NCBI GenBank assembly: GCA_030762895.1
Contig: CM061063.1
Span: 58,545,196 to 58,609,195, forward strand
Direction: 5' to 3'
Origin: Sophora flavescens
Taxonomy: Eukaryota > Streptophyta > Magnoliopsida > Fabales > Fabaceae
DNA length: 64,000 nucleotides
Shown here: piece after piece, positions 23,661 through 34,463 of the stretch
Layout: each line of letters begins with the position of its first letter
How positions within the stretch are numbered: the stretch's first letter is position 1
The notes under the pieces: generated by a model
Database searches by the model: none
Told to the model about the DNA's origin: nothing
What the model saw: only the letters and a program-made list of their open reading frames with translations
Program-made: the position numbers and the translations under genes

Positions 23661-24620
23661 CTTGGGTACTAGGTGTACTCAAAACCCTTACAATCAAAAC
23701 ATAGTTACAAATGAACCAAAACATCTCAAGCTATTACAACAACCAGAGCCAATTGGATAGGCAATAGGTTGGTAAATAGCACAAGCCCCTACAAAACATC
23801 TCAGTGTGCCCCTCCCACTGTATTGCCTGCAACTTTGCAAAATAAAAATCGTTTCTGGCACTAGTAACAAGACAGTCACAGCTGCAGCAAAAACAGTATA
23901 GAGCTCCCATTCAAAAATTCAACATCCAGCAAATGAATGTACTAGCCACCTGCTTCTATCAATGGTTGGCATTAGCAGCCGAACCATTATCACAACAAAC
24001 ACAACAAGGCAGATTAATAGCAGAAACAGTAATAGCTTGCCCCTACAATACAGTAACAGCGGAGTTCTGTAGCAGAATTCCATAAGTTGTCCAGCTATGG
24101 CAACAATACAGTAACCATGTAGCCACATCCTAATGTCCCGTTTGCATTACTGAATTCACTTTTAAATTTCTGATTATATAGCTGCTGTGTATTTTTGTCT
24201 CTATATAAATTGTCTACATAAACATATTTAAAATAAATAAAAAGGAATGGGAAGAAGAGGCTGGTGGTTAGAAATGAAGGTGTGGTTATGGTCACTGAAG
24301 ACGAGTTTACAAAATATTATTAGAGGTTATGACTTATGACAGAAGATTACATATATATTGAGGGGTAAGTGGGTAACTGCGGAAGGAGTTCAGAACTTTT
24401 TTTCTAGGTAAAGGCCTGTAACGTGGTTTAGGGGAGGGGATGAGGGATAAGAAGAGGAAAAAAGATGCTGATTAATTATGCGAATTAGAATCAATAGCAG
24501 CAAAACAAAATAACAGGAGCATATTTAAACTTCATATTCAGCTCGTCCTACTTATATAGCTTGGGAGCCAGCGAAGGTATAAAGCAACTCCACTTTTAAA
24601 CGCAAGCCTCCAGTAAATGT
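23160..24620. other. Intergenic DNA with an AT/T microsatellite
   Basis: An (AT)n-T12-(AT)n tract lies at 23588-23658. The stretch 23670-24130 is less AT-rich and may be a relic of a repeat, but I recognise no domain. No gene supported. Confidence 0.4.
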
Positions 24621-24900
24621 TATTGAATGATAAATTGATATAACAGATATTATGAAAGTAAAGTGATTGTGAAATGAATATTACTCTTATTATTGAAAGA
24701 TGCTTGAAGGTTACGGATATATATAGCTAATGTGATAAGCTATATCAGGGAAAAAAGATAACAAGAAATACTAAAGAAAACAGATGCTAACTAATTGTGA
24801 CTATCACTTAAGCTATCTAACTAATAGAAAGATCACGAACATGTGCTATAATACACTAACAGAAATAACAGTTTCTGTTATATCAATTTATCATTCAATA
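24621..24900. mobile_element. 280-bp element with 27-bp perfect inverted ends
   Basis: The left end TATTGAATGATAAATTGATA continues to 24647. It is matched exactly in reverse complement by 24874-24900. A 5-bp direct repeat AATGT flanks it (24616-24620 and 24901-24905). The interior is AT-rich with no coding capacity. An inner pair TGATATAACAGA/TCTGTTATATCA looks like LTR ends, but the inverted match continues outside it, so a MITE-like DNA element fits better. The superfamily is not clear. Confidence 0.7.
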
Positions 24901-24905
24901 AATGT

Positions 24906-25555
24906 ATAGAACCAATAAATTAATCAAAGAAGGCTTCGAAACTGATGCACCTGACGATGGGGTTTCCATTATTCCTATCTGAATTAGTTCAAGAAAAGAA
25001 CCAAAATTCCTAACCCCCAATACAAAAAGGTGGCTTGTCTTCAACTATCTCTAAACCTGAAGTATACTATAAGCTAGATTGAGCAAATGGGTATTCGTTA
25101 TTCACCAAAAAGAATCAAAATTCAATTTCACAACAACAGGTTTGGTTTAGGGATTTTTCTCATTGGTTATTGTGTGCCATAATGGAGCAAGGAAGGGTTC
25201 GGTAAGGAGCTGTCAGTGTTGAAACACTGAGAAGTGAGACGAAGAATTGAAAAGAGGAAGAAAACAAAAAAGGTACGGTGGAATGAGATAGAAGGGGCTT
25301 ACAGTTACAGCTATTAGACATGCAAAGTTTTCTTCTCACGACCAGACCAGACCGGTGACCAGCTCATTGGCACCCATCACTGTCACTCAGGTATATTACA
25401 TAGTAAATTGCTTGTGGGCAAAAAATGGATTACAAAAGAAGTAACTAAAAAAGAAATAACCTTCATTCATCAATCAGGACGTTTTCAAACAGTCCCAAGG
25501 CCAGAATAGCCGTTGTACTTAATGGCCCTTGGCCGAAATTATGGATACACATAAC
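24906..25555. other. Intergenic, downstream of receptor-kinase relic
   Basis: No gene or repeat recognised. The sequence lies 3' of the THESEUS1-like relic. Confidence 0.4.
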
Positions 25556-27045
25556 TCATCTTCCACGAGGATTTACCAATTGCGAGAACACTGCACTTGT
25601 GGCAGCATCTTCTACATCATCATCCGTGCAAGAGTGTCCCCCATCAGTCATACTCACACTGTTATCAAAATGCTCAAGTGGTGTCAACTGAATTCCAGTA
25701 ATGTGGTTTGTGCTGTTATCTTCAGGTTTCATGAGGCTGATGAGGTCTCTTGAAGCTGGAGAGCATATTCAAGATTCCACAAGACATCTCCCATAGAAGC
25801 CCTGTCCACACCATGCTCAGCCAAGCACTTCTCAGATGTCTCCCCAAACTTCTTAAGAGAAGTTGGATTAACCTTCCCCGCCAGATTTTGATCCATGATT
25901 TGATCAAGCATCCCTTTTTTCTGCCAGCTCAATGCCCATTCAGCTATATTAACCTGCTCTCTTGGAAGGACAGGGTCCAGGGCTGGTCTTGTGCATAACA
26001 CTTCCATTAAAACTACTCCAAATGAGTACACATCTGATTTCTCAGTAAGTTGTTGCCTCCTGAAGTATTCAGGATCAAGATAACCGAAACAGCCTTTAAC
26101 ATCAGTGCTCACATGGGTCTGATCAAGAGCAGGACCAGTTTTGGAGAGGCCAAAATCAGCAACCTTGGCAACAAAGTTCTCATCTAAGAGGATATTTGTT
26201 GTCTTTACATCTCGGTGAATTATGCTTTGAGCTGCACCAGTGTGAAGATAATGGAGGCCTCTTGCTGCTCCAATGCAAATTTCAAGCCGCTGCTTCCATG
26301 ATAGAGGTGGCAAGTCTGTTCCATACAAATGACTCCTGAGGGGTCCATTGGCCATGTATTCATAGACAAGAATCATTTCTGACCTCTCAACGCAATAACC
26401 GATGAGAGACACAAGATGACGATGACGAAGCTTGGATAACATTTCAATTTCTGTTCCAAATTCACCAAGACCTTGTTCAGATCATGGGTTGCGTCTTTTA
26501 ACAGCTACGTTGGTCCCATCTTCAAGTGTACCTTTATAAACCCTACCAAAACCACTAACACCAAGAAGCAGCTTCTCATCAAATTTGTTGGTTGCATCTA
26601 GGATTTCTTGGAAACCGAAGAATCGTCCAAGATTTGATGAAGTTAAAGAAATGCAACTTGCAGTTCCACTCTTTTGTGAAGTTGTTGACATTTTTGTCAT
26701 GGTCAGGGAGTTTCCATATAAGGGTAAAGGCAACCATGGATGGCCCTGTTGAGTAGACTTTGACTTGCTCCTTACCAAGCAGCAATAACACAACCCAACC
26801 AATGCTATGGCAGCTAGAGCCCCAAGAGCAGAACCAACTACTATTCCTATCTTGTTCTTCTTTGAAGGTGAACTAGGAAGGAGATTGTCAACTGAAGAAA
26901 GCCCATCCAAGCACTTCAATGCATTGCAGACCTTCATTATCTCCAGCCCATTCATAGTGGCATTTGTGATGTCTGCCAGTGACCAGGAACTAGGAAGCGC
27001 AAGAAAGTACTCAATACCTCGGATTGAGAATAGGTTGTCGTTTGT
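25556..27045 (-). pseudogene. THE1-like: THESEUS1-like receptor kinase, 5'-truncated
   Basis: THESEUS1 belongs to the CrRLK1L (malectin-like) receptor kinases that sense cell-wall integrity at the plasma membrane. Present here, in gene order: the juxtamembrane end of the ectodomain (about 27045-26880), a transmembrane helix (IGIVVGSALGALAAIALVG) and a kinase domain with glycine loop LLGVSGFGRVYKG, VAVKRRNP, HRDVKTTNILLD, KVADFGLSKTG and GYLDPEYF. Missing are the signal peptide and malectin domains. Lesions: TGA at 26481-26479 where the family has Arg (CGA), a G-to-S change in the glycine loop, and a 1-bp loss near 25735 that cuts off the tail. The tail is still readable in another frame to 25556 (DDDVEDAATSAVFSQL, NPRGR). 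It is otherwise well preserved, so death or truncation was recent. Confidence 0.88.
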
Positions 27046-27694
27046 GTTTTTATAGAATTTATGTGAAAATATTGTTTGGAAAAAATATTTCTTCGATCAC
27101 ATAACATTATTTTTATGCAAAATCTTAATTTGATATTTTTTTCTGACAATTACTTTATTTCATTTTGCTCTAAAATCTTTTAGCCATTAATAATAAATAT
27201 TTCTTTTCCACTATACAATTTTTATTGACTGATACCATACAATATTTAAATGAGAGTAATTGAGATATTTTTAGTAAAAAATTAAAATAATTTAAATTAA
27301 TACTTATTAAAGAGGATATGCAATTACTTCATAATAATATTTTGTATACATCATTTATCCTAAAATAAAAAAGATAAACGAAAATGAATAGATTATTAGT
27401 GGATTTGGCATGTAAAAAAAAATTAATTAGCATGTTTGGACAAACAAAAAAAATATAATATTAAAAAATAGTTAATATTTAAGCTAATTTGTATTAGGAA
27501 TTATTGAAAAGGTTATTCAATTATTTCTTGATATTTTTTTTAGAAATTTTATTTTGAAATTTAAAATAATTTAATAAAAATAAGTAAATGATCAGTAGAT
27601 TCAGCAATCATAGAAATTAAAGATTTAAAAATAAATTAGGAAAGAAATGAAGAATCCAGCACAATCTGACCAATTGAAATGAAGAATCCAGCAC
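27046..27694. other. AT-rich intergenic stretch
   Basis: Very AT-rich, with no coding frame of note. A 20-bp direct repeat (GAAGAATCCAGCAC at 27648 and 27681) lies next to the end of the PLP-enzyme relic. The missing 3' exons of that gene are not found here. Confidence 0.5.
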
Positions 27695-28067
27695 CTTGAT
27701 TGCCTCCCCAACCATTTGAGGTGAAAGAAATAATCCTTGGAAGAAGGCTCGCATGATATCACCAGGGGTTGAACCACAATCCACACCAAGCCCGGGTGCA
27801 GAAAGACGAGCAGCAGCTGCTTCAACCCATTTTTTTCTCCCAGCAACATATCCGCCACATGGTGCAATTGTTCCACCAGGATTCTTTATCAAACTGCCTG
27901 CAATCAAATCTGCACCCTGCCCACCAATGTACAATGTGACACTACACATCCTTGGAATAAAACAACAAAGTGTGTCACATTATCACATACCACCATGGGA
28001 GGTTCAATGCTTTCGACAAATTCACCATAGCAGCTGTCCACCATGACTAATCAGCCAGGATTTTGCA

Positions 28068-28068
<1 letters not shown>

Positions 28069-28130
<62 letters not shown>
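28069..28130. repeat. AT microsatellite at a lost splice acceptor
   Basis: An (AT)n tract ends about ten bases before the 28068 exon of the PLP-enzyme relic (minus strand). It occupies the place where the polypyrimidine tract and AG acceptor should be. Confidence 0.8.
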
Positions 28131-28133
<3 letters not shown>

Positions 28134-29206
28134 AGAGCATGTCATGGAGCGAAAATACCATGGGTTAAAAGGTTATAGGAGAATGGTACTGACTAATCAA
28201 ATGCTAAGGATATATGTTCTACTATATACTTATAAAAGTAGCAATGTCACTTTGGTCTCTTTCTTTCCACCTTAAAGGAGAAGACAGTGATGTGCATATG
28301 TACAATTGTACATATTGATGAGAAACTATGTCATAGAACGAGGGTTTCAATGGTAAAAAGTTAGAGGAGAATTGCACAGACTTAATCAACTATTAAGATT
28401 TTGTACTATACACATAAAAACATGTCTCCCTGGTATCTCATTCCCTACCGCATCGCCGCATTCAAAAATGAGATCAAATATGTCATAAAGTGAAAATTCC
28501 ATGGTCAGAAAAACTCAAGGGGGTTTGTAAACAGTAATCATCTCCTTAAGTAATGCCTTTCAGGCTTAGGATTAAAATCCTAACGCTAGTGCCTTAAAAT
28601 CTTCTTCTACTATATGTCATGCCACTGTTTTTCCTAATATTTATAGGTCACAACAGGAACAAATCAGCTTTGTATTAGTACTTAGTAGTTTCCAATAATT
28701 TTACCAAGGAAGAAATAACTTTTCAAATGTAAAACAACTATACTTAGTAGAATTTTCAATAACTCCTTTTCAACTCTGGATTTCGTTTGGGATAGGGTTA
28801 CTGTTTTGCCATCCCTTTGATGCTCTGCTCATGGGTTTTTAAGTGGTGCTTCTTTGTTAGATATGCAAAGAGATTGACATGCTTTGTTGCATGGCTCTGT
28901 CACTTAGGTTTTAGTTGTTTCTGTTAGTCTTTCTGTGAGGATGCCTAATCCACTTCCTTTGTACTCTTCTCTTCTCATCTAATAATATTTCTTTTATTAG
29001 AAAAAATAAAATAGCAAGGGCTTGAATTAACCAAAACATAGAAGTCGGAATAATTTGATATATTATTCCAGAGCATGTAGTAGCAATCAAATATAGTTTC
29101 ATCTATGCTGGCATTTTGGACTAGGGAAATTAAACAATAATTACAAAATATGCGAGCATTTCAAATTTTAAATCACACCTGTTACAGTAATTGCCTTTAA
29201 TAATGC
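28131..29206. other. Intron of the PLP-enzyme relic
   Basis: No features recognised apart from short AT-rich stretches. It lies between the 28068 exon and the miniature Copia element. Confidence 0.4.
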
Positions 29207-29502
29207 TGTTGAAGTTATGGATTTTAAATAGAAAAGAGAGAGAAGAAAAAGAATGAAGACTATACTTGAAAACTGAAACTGAATATACCTCTTGTCTTTG
29301 CATTCCAATAGGACTACAATATATAATAGATAAGAGAACATGATTCCTAGAGCATTAATTATATATGTTAAGTCCTAGGAGAATAGATGCAATGAAAATG
29401 AGAATACAATGGATGAGAATCCACTGTCCACACCGTCCAACCTTAATATAACATCAATCCTAATCTAATTTCAATAGTATTAATTATAAGCTATTTTCAA
29501 CA

Positions 29503-29513
29503 CTCCCCCTCAA
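29503..29513 (-). promoter_or_regulatory. Polypurine tract of the miniature Copia
   Basis: On the minus strand TTGAGGGGGAG abuts the 3' LTR start TGTTGAAAATAG. This is the second-strand priming site typical of Copia elements. Confidence 0.7.
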
Positions 29514-29903
29514 GCTAAAGCTTACTAAGTTTTAAGCTTGTTACAAATATACCCTTTGGAAGAAAATTTAACAATCAGACCCCAAAAATATATCTTGGAT
29601 AAACCAAGGAGAAGCACCATAACAACCAGCCAATAATAAATTGTAGTTGAGGTTTGGAAATGATTGTGGTGCATCCAAACAATTCTAAATAGCACCAAAG
29701 AGACAACAACAAAAATACCATCAGAGGGCAACTCAAAACGACAACAAAAACAAAGACTTCTGAAAAATAGTTAGTAATGCAAAACTCCAAGGAGGGGGTA
29801 GCAGGAACTTGAGACCCATAAGCCAAACATGGTCAAAACTGAAGGAGGAGGGTTTAACAAATAGAATTTTGAATACAATGATTGGAATAGTCCCAAACTT
29901 TTA

Positions 29904-30667
29904 GGGCTCGTTTGGTGGTCAGGATATGATAGGGGCGGATAGGATAAGGGAGCAGGATAGGATATGAGCAGGATAAGCTGCTATCCTATCCGACGTTTGG
30001 TGTCCACCAGATAACCAACTGGATAGCATTGTAATTTTAGCATGAATTTTAAAATTTTCGTTCTTGTTCTAAATGTTTTCATATTTTATTAGATTTTAGT
30101 TTTTTTTATAATTTTCATTTTTTAAGATTATATAAAAAGACAAAATTGTCCTTGTGATAAAATTATATATAATATTTAAAAATTTTAAAATATTGTTTAA
30201 ATTAAATTAATTTTTTTATAATTTTAAATATTCATTTTTAGTTTTTAATTTACATATAGTCAAATTATTAGAATATTTTATTTATTTTTCAGTTTTTAAA
30301 AATAATATAAAGTAACAAAATTAGCCTTGTGAGAAGAAATAATAATTTTTAAAATTAATTATTAATATTTTTATTATTTTATGTTTTATTATACCTTTTT
30401 CGGTAACCATATTATAATTTATTATACTTTAATTATTTTATGTATACATTTTTTTTATACTTTATTATACTTTAAATCACCTTATCCTATCTTGTCGAGT
30501 TCTAACCCAACTCCCCCCTCAAGATAGAATTTTAACTAGATGGACAAGATAGGATAGGAGACAGGATTGATTTATCCTATCTTGCTGGCTCACCAAACAA
30601 TAGTTTCAGACAGGATATGATAGCTTATCCTATCATGTCTCTCTTATCCTGACCACCAAACGAGCCC
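29904..30667. mobile_element. PIF/Harbinger (Tourist-like) MITE
   Basis: The ends GGGCTCGTTTGGTGGTCAGG and its exact reverse complement bound 764 bp, with the 3-bp target repeat TTA on both sides (29901-29903 and 30668-30670). TAGGATA and TATCCTA motifs recur near both ends. The interior is AT-rich and non-coding. It is nested inside the miniature Copia element. Confidence 0.9.
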
Positions 30668-32170
30668 TTAGGGACTCAGCGGAATAGTGGCAGGATAGGT
30701 CACGGAGGATGGTACCTCTCTGATACCATGTTGAAGAATGATGACTATACTTGAAAGTGAAACTGGATGTCTCTTGTGTCTTGCATTCCAATAGGACTAC
30801 AATATATAATAGATAAGGGAACATGATTCCTCGAGCATTAATTATATATGCTAAGTCCTAGGAGAATAGATGCAATGAAAATGAGAATACAATGGATGAG
30901 AATCCACCATCCAACCGTCCAAACTTAATATAACATCAATCCTAATCTAATTTCAATAAGAGTATTAATTATAAGCTATTTTCAACAAAGGGTAACTGAA
31001 AAGGAATAATGTTACAGTTCAAAGCAAAGAGCACAATTAAGAACCTCACTTTGATTATTTTTATCGTCTTCCCTATGTCATTAACACTCAAACTCTGACG
31101 CCATGAATAACCACATGATCTTTGAATGAGTGCACATTTTGTATTGGGTTTGACAGCAACCATCAGTGCATTCCAGTCAAGTCCACCATCCTCCAAGAAG
31201 TGATGGAAAAATGTCGAGAGAAAAGTAAGAAAAAAGACTAACTAATTATAGCCAGAAAAATATAGTAATTACTAAACTCTAATTAGTAACATACTGGAAC
31301 TTCTCGGTACTTCACCCCAAAATCTTGGAGGGAACCCAATCCACCCGAGTCCCTTTTCCCAATTACTTCCTCTAAGGTGTCATAGGGAGCACCAGTAACT
31401 GCCAAAAGCTGACAACTTTATTAGTCTAGACCATATTCAAATTACAAACTCAACAGGACAATATTCAATAGGACAAAACCTAAGTAAAGTTCTTTAGGAG
31501 GATGTGATGACTTTATCTAAGTTTTGTCCTATTTCTATAACTAGAGCTAAACCGCTAGCAAATAATGAAGAGCAAAGAATGTCATAAAAACAAAGTGTTA
31601 CCTCATCCCCGGGCCTCAGGAGGGCAAATAAAGCACATGTGATAGCATGAGTACACAGAGAAGAAGCTGTTGACAGATGAGAATATCATAACTTCTATTA
31701 TATATTGTCAACTTCATTAACAACTAAGAAGTAAATTTAAAAATAAAACAAAATGGAAAAACTGAGAACCTGTGATCGAACAATAGCTGATTCAGCCCCA
31801 ACTATTTCTGCAAAAGCCTGGTCAAGAGCCTCACGCCCCTGACTTCATTATGACCATAACCAGTGCAACCACCAAAGTGCTGATAGTAATATGCATGATA
31901 ACAGGCAATTAAAATCCCAAAATACAGATAACAACTATTAAAACAAAAAAAGGTAGAACTGCTGAGGGCTTCAAACAGAATAGTAATTTACATTCAAAAC
32001 AAAGACGTTAGTGATTAGACATGGAACCACCCACTGAAGCACCTTACCATTGAATTTTTGATAGAGTACCGAAAAAATCTATGTTTATAGGATATTAAGT
32101 TATGGGTTTCCTATTTTTGCAATGCTTTTGCTCAAAATGCCAAAAAAAATACAATGGCCTCATTATCTAT

Positions 32171-32945
32171 CCAACAACAACAATAATCAAAGTCTTTTCC
32201 CACTAGGTGAGCTAGGTTACATGGATCAAATGGTGTTACTGTGCTCTATCAAAAACCAAATCATTCTATAGGCCATTTATGCCTACATCCTTTCTAATGG
32301 TTTCACTTAAGCTTTTTTGGTCTTCCTCTCCCTCTAATTACGGGGTTATCCTCCATATGGTCAACTCTTCTAAATGGAGCTTCTATTGGTCTTCTTCCCA
32401 TATGTCTAAACCATCTTAGGCACGATCTTACCATCTTTTCCTCAATAGGTACCACTTTTACTTTTCCTCTAATACATTCATTCTTGATCTTATATTTTCT
32501 TGTATGCTTACTCATCTATCTCAATAATCTCATCTTTACCACACTTTCCTTATGCTCTTGTTGGCATTTTACTGTTCAGTATTCATTACCATAAAGCATC
32601 CCTGGTTTTATGGCTATATGGTAGAATTTTCTTTTAGCTTGATAGGTATCTTTTGATCACAAATAACACTTGAAACATTCCCCCATTATGATTTACATCT
32701 CCTTCTATTTCTCCATCACTCTGCATGATAGATCCAAGGTACCTCGACTCTATGACTTGTGGTATGGTATAATCTCTAATTTTCACCTATAAGTCAGAAT
32801 TTGCATTTCATATACTTCATTTTACTTTTGCTTAAATGGAAGCCATGTGATACCAAAAACTTCCCTCCATAACTCTAACTTACCATTTATGACCTCTCTT
32901 GATTCTCCCACTAGGACTATATCATTTGCAAAAAGTTCATCAGAA
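32171..32945 (-). mobile_element. RTE-type LINE 3' fragment
   Basis: The minus-strand frame 32515-32303 contains LRWFRHMGRRP, APFRRVD and RGRGRPKK, the conserved C-terminus of plant RTE reverse transcriptases. Decayed RT sequence lies upstream (a FANDIVLVGES-like segment near 32940). The 3' end has the TTG-repeat tail typical of RTE (about 32168-32180 on the minus strand). It sits in an intron of the PLP-enzyme relic and is truncated and full of stops. Confidence 0.8.
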
Positions 32946-33725
32946 TCTGATGAATGGCTCATAAAATATATTTACCAATTCCAATCAAAACAGTGAACAT
33001 TTATCAGCCATAAACCAATTGGCATACTTACATGAGATCCGACGCTGCGTGCATTCTGGAAAGCTTTAAGGACGCGGGTTGTATTGCATGCAACCAAATT
33101 ATCAATGACACTGAACTCGAATGCAAGGCATCCCATTGCTTCCACAACCTGCAATGCAAGAAGAGGTAACCATTTCTGTACTTGCCCAATCCATAAGCTT
33201 TTTCAGCTTGTAATAACAGACACCAGCATCTACATCGGAATCAACAAAAATAGAAATAAAACCCCCTCACACTCTCACTAGCTCAGTGCTCGTAACAAAC
33301 CAGAAGATAATATAAGAGAAAGAAATATTTTCAGCAATGAAAACAAAATCAAATCATATGCTATTACAAATTCAAAGCTAAAATTTCAATTGAGTGACTC
33401 AAGCAGTTTTTCAAAAACAACCGGAATATTTTTCATTCTCGCAGACCGATGAACACCACACCCTTGTAGAACCAATTTATATTCATTTCTTTCACTTCTT
33501 CAATGCACGAAGTAAACACCAAAAGCAAATTCATAAAAAATGCATTCAACCAAAAATAGAGCCCTAATTTGATGTTCTATTTGGTTCGAGCATTTTGGTG
33601 AATACCAGAAAGACAAAGCAGAGATAAGCGTAGCTTTGAGGGACAAAGGGGTTGGGAATGGGATGATGAACGTTGTTAATGTTGACAGGAAGTGATACTG
33701 GAGAGACACAACAAACAGCAGCCAT

Positions 33726-34463
33726 TGTTGGGGTGGAAGCTCGAATAGGATGTGCAGGATAAGCAGATGTGGTGCAGGATATGAGGTACATTCTTCCTTC
33801 AACAAAGAAGCTTCTGAAGTTGTTCTATGGCGATTGGCGAGTCTATCCCGAATGATGTGTCATATCACCGATAGGGCTCACCTATGAATGATTCCTTATC
33901 ATATCAGCCTTCATTGCCATATATTTACATATACTTTAGTTTTGGTTTTTTAATCTAATTTTTTATGATTTAATTATTTATAGTATTCAAATTTATATAT
34001 TTTTACCTAATTTTTTTTGGTGCAATATTTTACCTAATTTTCATTAAATTTCATTGAATTTTAATCTATAATAACTTAATATTATGTTCATATCATACCT
34101 TATATGGTCATAATTATAACATGTGAATTATAAAAATAAAAAAATTTATTTTATATTATAAGTATGATAATTATCTTAGTTTTTACTTTTTATTTTTTTT
34201 TTTATATAACATCTTATATATTGGGAGTATCTTGATAATTATGACATACATAATATATGTCATCAATCAAATAAACTTTTAAATTATTGCATGAATTTCA
34301 AAAAAAATGAGGAATTTTAGCTAATTGATTTTTTTTAAAACCTTTATCCACTAAAAAAAATCGAGAATTTACATTCCTAATAATATATTCCTTTAATATG
34401 TGATTCTCGAAAATGAAAATCTAAAACTTGAAACAAATGTCCTTTTAGCTAAATAGCGTATAA
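33726..34463. other. AT-rich intergenic DNA
   Basis: This presumably once contained the promoter of the PLP-enzyme gene. Nothing else is recognised. It ends at the TG terminus of the Tekay-type LTR at 34464. Confidence 0.45.

Larger units (their letters stand above)
29207..30987 (-). mobile_element. Miniature Copia-type LTR element (TRIM-like)
   Basis: Direct repeats at 29207-29502 and 30729-30987 share long stretches (for example CATTCCAATAGGACTACAAT) and begin and end TGTTGAAG...TTCAACA. On the minus strand the 5' LTR is followed by TGGTATCAGAGAGG (initiator-Met tRNA primer site, 30728 downward), and the 3' LTR is preceded by the purine tract TTGAGGGGGAG. Only about 460 bp of internal sequence remains once the nested MITE is removed, with no gag or pol. 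The left LTR carries about 36 extra bases near its edge. No clean target repeat is seen. Confidence 0.8.
27695..33725 (-). pseudogene. Methionine gamma-lyase/Alr-family PLP enzyme, decayed
   Basis: This matches the plant and bacterial PLP-dependent family annotated as methionine gamma-lyase or aluminium-resistance protein (PF06838). Exons are readable at 33725 (start MAAVCCVSPV, possibly a transit peptide), 33148-33032, 31879-31770, 31666-31602, 31408-31295, about 31189-31050, 28068-27991 and 27916-27695. The last holds AGSLIKNPGGTIAPCGGY with the presumed Schiff-base lysine. Lesions: net 1-bp loss in the GYGHNE exon, 1-bp gain in the FFSG exon, damaged acceptor before DGGLDWNAL, TGA for a cysteine codon in the 28068 exon, and no AG acceptor there because an AT microsatellite abuts it. 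The C-terminal third is absent. Introns hold several mobile elements. Confidence 0.85.

Noticed and set aside
26807..27055. Plus-strand frame over the THE1-like relic
   Set aside because: It is the antisense shadow of the transmembrane and linker region.
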